A DNA stretch of 64,000 nucleotides from Cobetia crustatorum (GCF_000591415.1 NZ_JEMF01000039.1:102340-166339); one strand, 5' to 3'; positions 1-8,893 are shown, counted from the stretch's first letter. Notes: generated from the sequence alone by a model not told the origin. Made by a program: numbers and translations.

Positions 1-948
1 TCCGGCACCGGCATCCAGCGCTTCACCTTCGATATCCCCGACCTCTACGACGGCATCGACTTCGTGGTGCTGATCATCGGCATGTTCGCGATCAGCGAGA
101 TTCTGTTGATGCTGGAAAGCCGACTGCAACACGGCAAGACAGGCGAGCTGCCCGTCATAGGCCGCGTTTTCGTGACCATGAAGGAAATTCTCTACTGCAA
201 GGGCGCCATGCTGCGCTCCAGCCTGATCGGTTTTCTGATCGGCGTGTTGCCGGGCACCGGTGCTTCGGTCGCAGGGGCCGTGGCCTATACCACCGAAAAA
301 CGCATCAGTGACAAGGACAACACCTTCGGCACCGGTGACATGCGCGGACTTTCCGCCCCGGAGGCGGCCAACAATGCTTCGGCAGCAGGTTCCTTCGTGC
401 CGATGCTGACACTCGGCATTCCCGGTTCTGGTACCACTGCCGTGCTGCTGGGCGCACTGATGCTCTACAACATCACGCCGGGCCCGATGATGTTCAGCGA
501 ACATCCGAAAGTGGCCGGTGGCCTTATCGCATCACTCTATATCGGCAACATCGTGCTGCTGCTGCTCAATCTGCCGCTGGCGGGTTTCTTCGCGCGCGTA
601 CTGACCATCCCGCGTTGGGCACTGGTGCCCGGCATCGTCATCCTGTCCTTCGTCGGCGTGTATCAGCTGCACTCGGACATGGGTGCCATCTACCTGATGC
701 TGGGCATCGGCATCCTTGGCTACCTGCTGCGCAAGCTCAACTTCTCGCTGGCCACCATCGTGTTGGGCTTCGTGCTCGGCGGGCTGATGGAAGAAAACCT
801 GCGCCGAGCACTGGCCATCAGTGGTGGCGACACCAACATTCTGTGGCAATCTGGTATCTCGCAAGGACTGTGGGCCGCCTCGTTGCTGTTGATACTCGTG
901 CCCTTTCTGCTGTCACGCCTTAGCAAGCGCAAGGCACAGACTGCCTGA
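1..948 (+). CDS. tctA: Tripartite tricarboxylate transporter large permease, TctA family (5' truncated)
   Basis: Large membrane subunit of a TctABC-type secondary transporter for citrate or related carboxylates, inner membrane. The reading frame is open from base 1, so the N-terminal part lies outside the window; about 315 residues remain. They are strongly hydrophobic with several membrane spans. Family hallmarks are seen: a glycine-rich segment GVLPGTGASVAGAVAY, the APEAANNA motif, the TLGIPGSGTTAVLLGAL segment, and a C-terminal stretch ending in basic residues (SRLSKRKAQTA). The small subunit and the binding protein are expected upstream, outside the window. The gene ends at a TGA followed by a clear intrinsic terminator. 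Substrate cannot be read from the sequence. Confidence 0.9.
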   Translation, partial: SGTGIQRFTFDIPDLYDGIDFVVLIIGMFAISEILLMLESRLQHGKTGELPVIGRVFVTMKEILYCKGAMLRSSLIGFLIGVLPGTGASVAGAVAYTTEKRISDKDNTFGTGDMRGLSAPEAANNASAAGSFVPMLTLGIPGSGTTAVLLGALMLYNITPGPMMFSEHPKVAGGLIASLYIGNIVLLLLNLPLAGFFARVLTIPRWALVPGIVILSFVGVYQLHSDMGAIYLMLGIGILGYLLRKLNFSLATIVLGFVLGGLMEENLRRALAISGGDTNILWQSGISQGLWAASLLLILVPFLLSRLSKRKAQTA

Positions 949-975
949 TCAGGACACACCTGCTGGCAGTCACTC

Positions 976-1012
976 AAGCCCCCGCCTTCGTTCAAGAGGC
1001 CGGGGGCTTTTT
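976..1012 (+). terminator. Intrinsic terminator of the TctA gene
   Basis: Nine-base-pair stem AAGCCCCCG / CGGGGGCTT followed by TTTTT, 27 bases after the TctA stop codon. Confidence 0.85.
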
Positions 1013-1082
1013 GGTGGCAAGCCAGTCGCCTGTGGCATCATGGCGCTCTCTTCCGTCCAGCCCTCCACTCAAGGATTCGCGC

Positions 1083-2462
1083 GTGTTCGAACCGCCTTCT
1101 TCTGCCGCCAACGCCATCAGCGTGACTCAGCTCAACCGCGAGGCCAAGCGCCTGTTGGAGCGTGGGTTGGGCGAGCTGTGGATCGAGGGTGAGATTTCAG
1201 GCTTTTCGCAGCCGCGCTCTGGTCACTGCTACTTCACGCTGAAAGATGACGGCGCACAGGTGCGCTGCGCGCTGTTCAAGAGTCGCGCCCAGTTTCTACG
1301 CGAGAAGCCGAAGGATGGCGATCGTGTCCGTGTCCGCGCCAAGGTGTCGCTGTTCGAGGCACGCGGCGACTATCAGCTGATTGTCGAGGCGCTGCAGCAG
1401 GCGGGGCTGGGTGAATGGCTGGCGCGGTTGGCAAGACTCAGGGAGCAGCTGGCAGCCGAGGGTATCTTTGCCAATCAGCGTACCCTGCCTTATCCGCCGC
1501 AGCATCTGGGTGTGATCACCTCGGCGACCGGTGCGGCGCTGCAGGATGTGATCGCCGTGACCCGTAAACGCTGGCCGCAAGCGCATCTGAGCGTGTTGCC
1601 CGTCGTAGTACAGGGACCGCAAGCGGTGCCACAACTGATTCGCGCGGTGGCGATGGCCAATCGTGACAGTGACTGCGATGCACTGCTGATCACTCGTGGT
1701 GGCGGCAGCCTGGAAGACTTGTGGGCATTCAATGATGAGCATCTGGCACGCGCCATCTTCCATTCGCGCCTGCCGGTGGTCGCGGCCATCGGCCACGAGA
1801 CCGACACCACGTTGGCCGAGCTGGCTGCCGACCTGCGTGCGCCTACGCCATCAGCTGCCGCGGAGGCGCTGTTCCCCGATCAGCGCGCGTTGGCGCATCA
1901 ATTGGATGCCCTCTCCCAACGACTGTGGCGCACTCAACGTGCCCTGCTCGACCAGGCTGCACAGCGTCTCGATCATGCTCGCTCACGCCTGCGCCATCCG
2001 GCACGCGACCTGACGCTACAACGTGAACGTGCCAGTGAGTTGGAGCGCCGCCTGCACACTGCCCTGCGTCAGCGCTTGCTGAGTGAACAGGAGAAAGCGG
2101 CCCAGCTGGAGCGGCGCTTGAAGCAGGCCAGTCCCGCGCGTGATATCCAGCGTCATCGTCAGCAACTGGCGATGCTGACGCCGCGCCTCAACACTGCCCT
2201 GCCACGTCGCTTGGCAGCGGATCGCGAGCGGCTGGAAGCGGCCATGCGCGCGCTGAATTCAGTCAGTCCACTCAATGTGCTCGGGCGTGGCTATGCGATT
2301 GTCGAGCGTGTCGGTTCACAAAGCCCGCCGCGGGCGCAGCAGAAAGGCAATGAGGTCATCCGCGCCGCGCATCAGACCCAGCCCGGCGAGATGCTGTCGA
2401 TCCGGCTCGGAGAAGGTCGGCTGGCAGTGGAGGTCAAACGCCGCTTCAAGCCAAAGCCCTGA
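1083..2462 (+). CDS. xseA: Exodeoxyribonuclease VII large subunit
   Basis: Catalytic subunit of exonuclease VII, which degrades single-stranded DNA to oligonucleotides with the small subunit XseB. About 459 residues, the usual family length. I place the start at a GTG because AAGG sits eight bases upstream and the homologous region begins only there (FEPPSSAANAISVTQLN); the frame stays open further upstream. Order: N-terminal OB-fold with the AISVTQLNREAKRLLE and SGHCYFTLKD segments, the catalytic domain with GVITSATGAALQDV, TRGGGSLEDLWAFND and the AIGHETDTTLAELAADLRAPTPSAAAE region, then a long helical section and the end segment SPLNVLGRGYAIV. xseB is not adjacent. It lies alone between two terminators. 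Confidence 0.96.
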   Translation: MFEPPSSAANAISVTQLNREAKRLLERGLGELWIEGEISGFSQPRSGHCYFTLKDDGAQVRCALFKSRAQFLREKPKDGDRVRVRAKVSLFEARGDYQLIVEALQQAGLGEWLARLARLREQLAAEGIFANQRTLPYPPQHLGVITSATGAALQDVIAVTRKRWPQAHLSVLPVVVQGPQAVPQLIRAVAMANRDSDCDALLITRGGGSLEDLWAFNDEHLARAIFHSRLPVVAAIGHETDTTLAELAADLRAPTPSAAAEALFPDQRALAHQLDALSQRLWRTQRALLDQAAQRLDHARSRLRHPARDLTLQRERASELERRLHTALRQRLLSEQEKAAQLERRLKQASPARDIQRHRQQLAMLTPRLNTALPRRLAADRERLEAAMRALNSVSPLNVLGRGYAIVERVGSQSPPRAQQKGNEVIRAAHQTQPGEMLSIRLGEGRLAVEVKRRFKPKP

Positions 2463-2495
2463 GCACTTGATCGGCACTGATGCGCTGCCAGACCG

Positions 2496-2535
2496 AAAAA
2501 AGCCCCGCTACCTGAACAGGTAACGGGGCTTTTTC
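2496..2535. terminator. Bidirectional terminator between xseA and glrR
   Basis: Stem of about 17 bp (AAAAAGCCCCG...CGGGGCTTTTT with flanking TACCT/AGGTA) between convergent genes. It has an A-run on the left and a T-run on the right, so it can serve both strands. Confidence 0.9.
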
Positions 2536-2618
2536 ATGGGCTTTTTTCCACTGACACGTCAAGCTGCTGCTGGCTCAGGCCCTTCGCGCGTGGGCTTGCA
2601 AGAAGCGGCGCGTTAAAC

Positions 2619-3986
2619 CTAGAAGTCAGGCGGGCCCTGTTCGGCGCCCGGCTTGAAGACGCCCGGCTCGAGGTCGTGACGACCCAACAACTTGTAGAAG
2701 TCGGTGCGGTTACGCCCCGCGATGCGCGCAGCCTGAGTCACATTGCCTTCAGTGATTTTCAGCACCTTGATCAGGTAGCTGCGCTCGAAGCCAGCACGTG
2801 CCTCGGAGAAGGACGGCAGTGCATTCTCTTCTGCGGCCAGCGCCTGAGAGACCAACGCCTCTGGAATCATCGAGGAGCTGGTAAGCGCGACACATTGCTC
2901 GACCACGTTGACCAGCTGACGCACGTTGCCCGGCCAGGCGCTGGACGCCAGCAGGTTCAGCGCTTCCGGCGAGAAGCCCTTCACGAAAGGCTTGTGACGC
3001 GCAGCGGCCTGATTGATCAGGTACTTGGCCAGTAGCGGCACATCTTCGGCACGCTCACGCAGAGCTGGCAGCTTGAGATTGACCACGTTGAGGCGATAGT
3101 AGAGATCCTCACGGAAGTCGCCGTCATGCATCGCTTTATCGAGATTGCGGTGCGTGGCCGAGATGATGCGCACGTCGATGGCAATCGAAGTGGTCGACCC
3201 CAGCGGACGAATCTGACGCTCCTGCAGCGCACGCAACAACTTGACCTGTAGCGCCAACGGCATATCGCCGATTTCATCCAGGAACAGGGTGCCGCCATCT
3301 GCTGCCTGGAATAGCCCCTGATGCGCACTGACGGCACCAGTGAATGAGCCCTTGGCATGCCCGAACAATTCGCTTTCCAGCAGTTGCTCCGGCAGTGCGC
3401 CACAGTTGATGGCGACAAACGGCTTGGAAGCGCGAGGGCTGGCATTGTGAATCGCTTTGGCCATCAGCTCCTTACCGGAACCGGACGGGCCCGTGACCAG
3501 CACGCTGACATCCGAGGCCGCGACCATGCGCGCCTGCTCGAGAATCTGCTCCATCTGCGGGGAGCGCGTGATGATACCTGCACGCCAGGCATCATCGCCT
3601 TCCTTGACCGGCGGCGCCTGTGCCAGCGCTTCATCGATGGCCGCGAACAGCTCATCCTTGTCGATCGGCTTGGTCAGGAAGCTGAACACCCCCTGGCGTG
3701 TCGCGCTGACGGCATCTGGAATCGAACCATGCGCCGTCAGCAAAATAACCGGCATGCCCGGTTGACGCTTTTGCAGCTCGCCAAACAGGGCCATGCCATC
3801 CATCTCATCCATTCGCAGGTCGGACAGGACCAGATCAGGACGTGCAGTTTCGAGACGATTAAGCGCCTCACGGCCACTCCCAGCGGTAGTGACCTTGAAG
3901 CCACGACTTTCGAGACGCATGCCGAGCAGCTTGAGCAGGCTCGCATCATCATCAACGAGCAGAATATGCGCTTGAGCGTATTTCAC
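2619..3986 (-). CDS. glrR: Sigma-54-dependent response regulator GlrR (QseF)
   Basis: Response regulator that activates sigma-54 promoters. Receiver domain residues 1-120 with acidic pocket VDDD near the N terminus, phospho-acceptor D56 (LVLSD) and K107 (LTKP). AAA+ domain about 138-370 with Walker A GPSGSGKE (166-173), the sigma-54 contact loop GSFTGA (213-218, the usual GAFTGA with S at position 2) and Walker [12 protein letters not shown]-terminal Fis-type helix-turn-helix includes [20 protein letters not shown]. 455 residues, normal. It is the last gene of glrK-qseG-glrR, the order known from Enterobacteria. In those, GlrR drives the sRNA gene glmY upstream of glrK; a sigma-54 promoter is present at the equivalent place here (7030-7045). 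Confidence 0.95.
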   Translation of the reverse strand: MKYAQAHILLVDDDASLLKLLGMRLESRGFKVTTAGSGREALNRLETARPDLVLSDLRMDEMDGMALFGELQKRQPGMPVILLTAHGSIPDAVSATRQGVFSFLTKPIDKDELFAAIDEALAQAPPVKEGDDAWRAGIITRSPQMEQILEQARMVAASDVSVLVTGPSGSGKELMAKAIHNASPRASKPFVAINCGALPEQLLESELFGHAKGSFTGAVSAHQGLFQAADGGTLFLDEIGDMPLALQVKLLRALQERQIRPLGSTTSIAIDVRIISATHRNLDKAMHDGDFREDLYYRLNVVNLKLPALRERAEDVPLLAKYLINQAAARHKPFVKGFSPEALNLLASSAWPGNVRQLVNVVEQCVALTSSSMIPEALVSQALAAEENALPSFSEARAGFERSYLIKVLKITEGNVTQAARIAGRNRTDFYKLLGRHDLEPGVFKPGAEQGPPDF

Positions 3987-4107
3987 ACTAACTCTCCTTG
4001 CGTCACTTGACGGCTTGGGGACAACCAGCCATCAGGCCCGCACAGTCTTGCGTCATCTAGCCGAAGGGGCCGATGACAGATCGTGGCCAGAGGCAGCCGC
4101 TGAGACT

Positions 4108-4674
4108 TCAGGGCGTGCTCTGGCGGCGAGAATTGATCGATTCCTCGATGGCAGTCAATGCTTCGAGCTTCTTGCTGAGCTGAGCATTATCGGCGCTCAG
4201 CTTGCGGCGAGCACTATCGCTCTTGTCACGCTCAACAATCAGGTCACGACGCTCCTCAAGTCCATTCAGCCACTGACGCAGCAGCGGCTGAAGACGACTC
4301 GGTGCCGTCGGCAGATCGGCCTTGAAGAGGTCGGATGCATGCTTCCAGTCCGACTCGTCACCCCAGCTCAACAGCACTGCGCGTGCGAGACGACGATCGT
4401 GACGGGTGCCTTCCAGCTGCTCCAGCGTGTTTCGACGCCAGTCGCTGTTACCACGCTGCGCTTGCAGGGAGAAGGCAACCCATTCATCCAGCAGGCAGTC
4501 TTCCTCAATGAAGTCCGGCAAGCCACCGGCGCCAAGACAGCTGTTCTTCACATCAGGACTCACCGCCGCGGACTCAGTGCCCGGCAAGGTGATATTTGAC
4601 AGGGCTCCACAGGCACTGAGCGTACTGACCAGCATGAAAACGGTAAGGCCCATCAGTAGTCGTTGACCCTTCAT
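4108..4674 (-). CDS. qseG: QseG/YfhG-like lipoprotein of the glrKR operon
   Basis: Predicted lipoprotein of 188 residues. Start chosen at the ATG of MKGQRLLMG, with AAGGA nine bases upstream. Signal peptide residues 1-22 ends in a lipobox LSAC. The mature part is polar and helical, with a C-terminal coiled-coil-like stretch rich in charged residues (RRDLIVERDKSDSARRKLSADNAQLSKKLEAL). In E. coli, QseG sits between glrK and glrR and interacts with the kinase; position and architecture here are the same, sequence similarity is judged modest. It lies 44 bases after glrK and about 120 bases before glrR, presumably one transcript. Confidence 0.8.
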   Translation of the reverse strand: MKGQRLLMGLTVFMLVSTLSACGALSNITLPGTESAAVSPDVKNSCLGAGGLPDFIEEDCLLDEWVAFSLQAQRGNSDWRRNTLEQLEGTRHDRRLARAVLLSWGDESDWKHASDLFKADLPTAPSRLQPLLRQWLNGLEERRDLIVERDKSDSARRKLSADNAQLSKKLEALTAIEESINSRRQSTP

Positions 4675-4718
4675 TACTTCAGTTCCTTGCGTGTTTGATG
4701 GCACTCATTGGTGTCATT

Positions 4719-6284
4719 TCATGTGGTATGGATAGGGGGTAATGACGGATGATCATCATTGGCAACATGGGTGCCTGGCGGCAGATCATGCTCGCTACCC
4801 TCCCCTGACGGCAGCGAACGAGCCAGTGTGGGCAATGTCAGCCGGAAACAGACATCCGCTCTGGTATCGTCTATCAGCACCAATTGACCAAATTGGGCAC
4901 GGGCGCTATCAGCAGCGACCGAAAGACCAATGCCAGAGCCCTTGAGCGGCCCTTTACGCTTCACCGCGCCTTGATAGAAAGGCTTGAACAGGTGATCGCG
5001 ATCCTTGTCGGCAATCGGCTCACCACTATTGGCGACCTCGATGACCAGCTGACGGCGCTCCTTGCGCGCTCTCAGCCACAGATCGCCACCATCTTCGCCG
5101 TAAGCAATGGCATTGGAAATCAGGTTGTCGAGAATGCGTCCCGTGCGTGGCCTGTCAGCATCCCAGCTCAAGCTGGCAGGCGGAAGATGCACTTTCATGC
5201 CTTTCTTTTCCAGTGCCAGCCGATGCTTGGCCAGTACTTCCTTGAAGACCTCATGGACATCAAAGCGGCTTCTTTCAAGCCCTTGATTATGCTGTAACAG
5301 ATTATAGTCGAGGAGTTGCTCGATAAGCTTCTGTAATTCCTTGCTGGAATCGTCCAGCAGTCCAAGGATTTCTGCCTGATGCGGACTCAGCGGTCCTGCC
5401 ACTTCATCAATCAGCAGTCCGGTACCCTCGCGGATACTGGCCAATGGCGTCTTGAGCTCGTGCGACATGTGACGCAGGAATTGCTGCTTCTGCTCTTCCA
5501 GTTCATCAAGGCGCATCGACAACCAGTTGAGACGCTCACCCAGCTGCACCAGTTCGGCAGGCCCCTTGATCACGACCGGCCGCTCACTGTCATGACCACT
5601 CCCCAGGCCATTGATCCGACGTTCCAGCTGACGGATGGGGCGAATGATCAACCAGGTAAAGAACAGCATCAGCATCAAACTGATAGAGACCAGCGCTGCT
5701 GTCTGCCACCACAACTGACTTTTGACTTGAGTCGCACGCGCGCGAATACCCTCGATACGGGCATCGACGAGTTCACGGGTGGAATTGAGCAAACCACTGG
5801 CTTGTATCGAGAAGGGGCCAAAGTCCCCCAGATGGCTACTGACCTGCGCCACGCTCATCTCGGGCATGCGCTCCAGTTCCGACAGAGTGCCTTTCAGCTC
5901 ACTGACGCGCGGGTCTCCCTCACCAAGCAGACGCGCCTGTGCGTCCAGCAGCTCACGGAAAGCGCTGGCCTTGTCGGCATAGATTTTCATCAGGTCGGGA
6001 TTTTCCAGTACGGCGTACTGGCGAGCGCTACGCTCCATCTCGACGGCGAGATTGGTCAGCGTACGGGCACGCCGAGTCTGGTCAACTGCCTGACGGGCGC
6101 TGACGTCGGCAAGTTCCGACAGTTCTGATAGCGCTTGTCCCGCCTGGAACATAAGGACTGCGATCGGCAGCATCACCACAAGGAAGGCCATCAGCACTAG
6201 CTGAGGCAGAGAGCGGGGACGCCAACGTCGTGACACCGTGGAGGCCATTGAGAGAACTCTATGCAGGAAAGGGGTGGTCATCAT
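4719..6284 (-). CDS. glrK: Sensor histidine kinase GlrK (QseE)
   Basis: Inner-membrane sensor kinase that phosphorylates GlrR. 521 residues: TM1 about 27-48, periplasmic helical sensor about 50-190 (rich in ELSEL, QTRRART, ELLDAQ repeats of a four-helix bundle type), TM2 about 193-215, HAMP, then HisKA with H275 in RHMSHELKTPLASIREG, and HATPase with N box NLISNAIAYGEDGG and G box GSGIGLSVAADSA. The last 35 residues are a polar tail. First gene of glrK-qseG-glrR. Upstream lie an intrinsic terminator and a non-coding transcription unit, so the operon either has its own promoter in 6285-6460 or depends on read-through. Confidence 0.93.
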   Translation of the reverse strand: MMTTPFLHRVLSMASTVSRRWRPRSLPQLVLMAFLVVMLPIAVLMFQAGQALSELSELADVSARQAVDQTRRARTLTNLAVEMERSARQYAVLENPDLMKIYADKASAFRELLDAQARLLGEGDPRVSELKGTLSELERMPEMSVAQVSSHLGDFGPFSIQASGLLNSTRELVDARIEGIRARATQVKSQLWWQTAALVSISLMLMLFFTWLIIRPIRQLERRINGLGSGHDSERPVVIKGPAELVQLGERLNWLSMRLDELEEQKQQFLRHMSHELKTPLASIREGTGLLIDEVAGPLSPHQAEILGLLDDSSKELQKLIEQLLDYNLLQHNQGLERSRFDVHEVFKEVLAKHRLALEKKGMKVHLPPASLSWDADRPRTGRILDNLISNAIAYGEDGGDLWLRARKERRQLVIEVANSGEPIADKDRDHLFKPFYQGAVKRKGPLKGSGIGLSVAADSARAQFGQLVLIDDTRADVCFRLTLPTLARSLPSGEGSEHDLPPGTHVANDDHPSLPPIHTT

Positions 6285-6459
6285 CGAATCACGTCTTCCA
6301 AGAATACCAGAGTTCGCCAGCTTCCATCGCGGTTGCCAGTTCGTTAATAAATATGATTCTGATTTAAATCATTACACTGCCACGAGACAGACAGCCTCAC
6401 GACCGGTATTAAGGATGATGCCAATGACCCATCGTCGTTAGACGCACAGCGAGACGCGC

Positions 6460-6487
6460 AAAAAAAGAGGGCCGGCAGGGCCGGCCC
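6460..6487 (-). terminator. Strong intrinsic terminator upstream of glrK, with no protein gene in front of it
   Basis: On the minus strand: GGGCCGGC, loop CCT, GCCGGCCC, then TC and seven T. The eight-bp GC stem with a T-run is oriented to stop minus-strand transcription. The only protein gene upstream, argA, already has its own terminator at 7273-7332. So this one must end a transcript that starts inside 6490-7270. Confidence 0.85.
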
Positions 6488-6515
6488 AAGTACGCAGGGA
6501 ACTGAAGGGTCAGTC

Positions 6516-6547
6516 ATCACAACGTGTCTCTAGAGACGCGTTGTGAT
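6516..6547. repeat. 32-bp nearly perfect loopless palindrome
   Basis: Left half ATCACAACGTGTCTCT and right half AGAGACGCGTTGTGAT are reverse complements but for one position. It lies between the terminator and the CCTGTCAGG repeats. It could be an operator for a dimeric or tetrameric regulator, or a hairpin of the candidate RNA. Confidence 0.8.
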
Positions 6548-7029
6548 TGGTGGGCCTGTCAGGTGGTCTGCCTGTCAGGCCCGGGAGGAAAGAATGTCAC
6601 CTGGTGGTCGTTCCAGGTTAACCGACATTCACGACGGACAAGGTCCGCGCTCCCTATCGGATGTGAAGCAGGGGGCAACACATCACAATGCTACTCGTTG
6701 AGGCTTTCGATCAGCAGAGCACTTCAATGACTTGTGCTTGATCCACACTGAAAGCATCAACCTTGATCTGAAGATGATGGCGGCATATCCAAACAGCCAC
6801 CACATCCGGTATCGGGCATCCATGCCCGGGCGTCCGTGCCCTCAAGATACTTTCCTTGCCCGCGAAGGGCCGTACCTGTCTCATCGCAACCTGAAGTCAC
6901 ACATCGCGTGGAGCAGACGCTTGGCCTGTCAGCGATCACGGAGCGCACAGGGTAGTGAGTACCGTCATCGCTGTAAGACCCGAGAAAGGGCTAATTACAC
7001 GGCCACTAACTCTTGCTCACAACGTATAT

Positions 7030-7045
7030 AGCGAGCAACGTGCCA
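7030..7045 (-). promoter_or_regulatory. Sigma-54 (-24/-12) promoter reading toward glrK
   Basis: Minus strand TGGCACGTTGCTCGCT against consensus TGGCAC-N5-TTGCW. The -24 element matches 6 of 6, the -12 element 4 of 5, and the GG-to-GC spacing is correct. Transcription would start near 7019 and run into 6460-7019. Confidence 0.65.
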
Positions 7046-7066
7046 TAAAACGTAAAATACATTAAA

Positions 7067-7079
7067 AATCAATATGTTA
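7067..7079 (+). promoter_or_regulatory. IHF binding site consensus
   Basis: AATCAATATGTTA fits WATCAANNNNTTR at every position. It sits in an AT-rich stretch just upstream of the sigma-54 promoter, where IHF typically bends DNA between an enhancer and sigma-54 holoenzyme. Confidence 0.55.
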
Positions 7080-7149
7080 AAAAGAACACATGACCACGTT
7101 GTCTGTCATATCGCGCGCTTCCTCGTGATTGAGACATTTTCGCCCTGCT

Positions 7150-7167
7150 TTTCGTCGCAAAATGACA
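7150..7167. promoter_or_regulatory. Possible GlrR enhancer site
   Basis: TTTC-N10-GACA matches the reported GlrR motif TGTC-N10-GACA at 7 of 8 fixed positions, about 105 bp upstream of the sigma-54 promoter, with the IHF site between. Short motif, so chance occurrence is possible. Confidence 0.35.
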
Positions 7168-7272
7168 ACACATATATAGGTTTTGGCCATTATAGATTAA
7201 ATATCAGTACCTTATAGCGTCTCCTTTGCAAGACATTGCAAGATTACCGTCGTGAAAGTGCAATCTCACAAC

Positions 7273-7332
7273 GAAAAACACCCGGCAAGTACTCCACCTT
7301 CCTCAGGCAGGAAGGCAAGCACATGCCGGGTG
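7273..7332 (-). terminator. Intrinsic terminator of argA
   Basis: Minus strand: CACCCGGCA ... TGCCGGGTG followed by TTTTTCG. The long loop contains a second hairpin (CCTTCCTG/CAGGAAGG type). It starts about 40 bases after the argA stop. Confidence 0.85.
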
Positions 7333-7370
7333 CAAGCAAGGCAAGCGAGGCAAAAGAAGCGCCTCCCTCT

Positions 7371-8681
7371 TCACAGCGTCTTGAGCAACACCTTGGATTT
7401 ACGTGCCGAGTTGTAAGCTTCACGGCGCATGGGCGGCAAGTCTTCCAGCACAGCAGACACGAAGCCGTGCTCGATGAACCAGTGCACAGTGTGCGTTGTC
7501 AGCGCGTATAACCGAGTCAGCCCCGCCCGGCGCGCGCGTAACTCGATATCGGCCAGCAACTGCTCACCCCGCTGGCCGCGCCGGTAGTCATCGTGCACGG
7601 CGACACACGCAAGTTCGCCCATCTGGGCATCACGACTGATATGCAATGCTGCACAGCCAATGATCATGCCATCGCGCGCCAGCACCACGTAGTCATCGAT
7701 TTCATGCTCAAGTCGCTCGCGGGAGCGGGCAACGAGAATACCGCGTTGCTCAAGGGGGCCGAGCAACGCCAACAGGCCGCCGACATCTTCAAGGCGTGCC
7801 TTGCGCAACTGCTCATAGCCCTGCCGGGTGATCATCGTGCCAATACCGTCACGGGTGAATAGCTCGCCCAACAGCGCATCACGGTCACGCCAGCTCAGCA
7901 GGTGCGTACGCCCAACGCCATGCCGTGCGGCGCCACATGCGGCAGCCAGATGGCGTGACAACTCGCTATCATCTTCACGTGGTGGTGCCAGCGCCGCAGC
8001 TTCATCAGGATTGAGCTGACGCAGCAATTCTCCGTCATCACCCAATAGGCCCTCGCCCTCGCCCAGCAGGATGAGCTTGTCTGCCGCCAGTGCGATTGCC
8101 GCATGCTCGGCGACCTCGGCGGCGTCCAGATCAAACACCTCGCCAGTGCTGGAAAAGCCCAGCGGCGGCAGCACGACAATCGCTTGCTGAGAGAGCAGCC
8201 CCTGAATGGCCTCACTGCGTACGCGACGTACCTCGCCACCGTGAAGAAAATCGACGCCATGGCGTACACCCAGCGGCTTGGCCATCACCAAATTGCCCGA
8301 GACAGCAGAAAGCTCGACGCCATGCAGTGGCGTATTGGGAAGACCCAGCGACAGACTGGCCTCCAGGCGCAGACGCAGCGTGGCGACCTGCTGCTCCAGA
8401 TGACCCAGGATGTCCCGCGTGACTATCCAGCGCCCCTGATGGCGCTCTGCCTCGATACCTGCGGTTTCCAGCGCATCTCTCACCTGTGGCCTGACACCGA
8501 ACACCACCACCAGTCGAACGCCCAACGTGTGCAACAGCGCCAGATCCTGAATCAGCTGTGCTCGTCGTGAAGATGACAGGGCATCGCCCTCAATCAGAAT
8601 GACGAAGGTCCGCCCACGATGAGCGTTGATGTAAGGCGAGGAATTGCGAAACCAGTCCGCGAAGGGGAAACGCGTGTTCAA
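7371..8681 (-). CDS. argA: Amino-acid N-acetyltransferase (N-acetylglutamate synthase)
   Basis: First enzyme of arginine synthesis: acetyl-CoA plus glutamate to N-acetylglutamate. 436 residues, close to the E. coli ArgA length. An amino-acid-kinase-like regulatory domain fills about 1-290 (WFRNSSPYINAHRGRTFVI, VVVFGVRPQVR, IVVLPPLGFSSTGEVFDLDAAEVA), and a GNAT domain follows, about 295-436, with the acetyl-CoA loop DDYRRGQRGEQLL and the motif ALTTHTVHWFIEHGF. Feedback inhibition by arginine is known for the family and not visible here. Single gene with its own terminator; the promoter should lie in 8682-8816. Confidence 0.96.
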   Translation of the reverse strand: MNTRFPFADWFRNSSPYINAHRGRTFVILIEGDALSSSRRAQLIQDLALLHTLGVRLVVVFGVRPQVRDALETAGIEAERHQGRWIVTRDILGHLEQQVATLRLRLEASLSLGLPNTPLHGVELSAVSGNLVMAKPLGVRHGVDFLHGGEVRRVRSEAIQGLLSQQAIVVLPPLGFSSTGEVFDLDAAEVAEHAAIALAADKLILLGEGEGLLGDDGELLRQLNPDEAAALAPPREDDSELSRHLAAACGAARHGVGRTHLLSWRDRDALLGELFTRDGIGTMITRQGYEQLRKARLEDVGGLLALLGPLEQRGILVARSRERLEHEIDDYVVLARDGMIIGCAALHISRDAQMGELACVAVHDDYRRGQRGEQLLADIELRARRAGLTRLYALTTHTVHWFIEHGFVSAVLEDLPPMRREAYNSARKSKVLLKTL

Positions 8682-8816
8682 GAGCCAGCTCCAGTACAGG
8701 AGGGAGGGGAAAAGGATGACAATGGATCAGCCCACGACACGGCCGCCATCATCAACTCATCATATCAGCGCCGCCGCCTGCACCGCGAGCAGCGCCCCTG
8801 ATATCGATGGCTAGAG

Positions 8817-8850
8817 ACAAGAAAGGCGACCCGAAGGCCGCCTTTCTTGT
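8817..8850 (-). terminator. Terminator downstream of pit
   Basis: Twelve-bp perfect stem ACAAGAAAGGCG / CGCCTTTCTTGT, 43 bases past the pit stop. The T-rich arm lies within the stem. Confidence 0.7.
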
Positions 8851-8893
8851 CGTGATCACTGCGTGCTGTCTGACTTCATTTGCATAGGTCGGC

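Larger units (their letters stand above)
6460..7019 (-). ncRNA. Candidate sigma-54-driven non-coding RNA at the glmY position, upstream of glrK
   Basis: Seen: a minus-strand unit bounded by a near-consensus sigma-54 promoter (7030-7045; start expected near 7019) and a strong terminator (6460-6487), with no convincing protein gene inside. Two further structures lie in its 3' part: an almost perfect 32-bp palindrome (6516-6547) and a stem GGGCCTG/CAGGCCC (6552-6582) that holds two copies of CCTGTCAGG. Known: in Enterobacteria the sRNA gene glmY lies directly upstream of glrK and is transcribed by sigma-54 with GlrR and IHF. Inferred: this is a GlrR-controlled RNA in the same slot. It would be about 560 nt, longer than GlmY (under 200 nt), and I see no similarity to GlmY or GlmZ, so it may be processed or unrelated. 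It could instead be a glrK leader with an attenuator. Confidence 0.5.

Noticed and set aside
6683..6823. 46-codon minus-strand frame inside the candidate non-coding RNA
   Set aside because: No good Shine-Dalgarno and residue composition (many W, R, K, S) unlike a real protein; left as non-coding.
6524..7031. Two plus-strand frames of 68 and 99 codons upstream of argA
   Set aside because: Atypical composition, no ribosome binding site, and they run against the apparent minus-strand transcription unit.
7189..7194. ATTATA as a -10 for a minus-strand sigma-70 promoter
   Set aside because: No -35 element at the proper distance.
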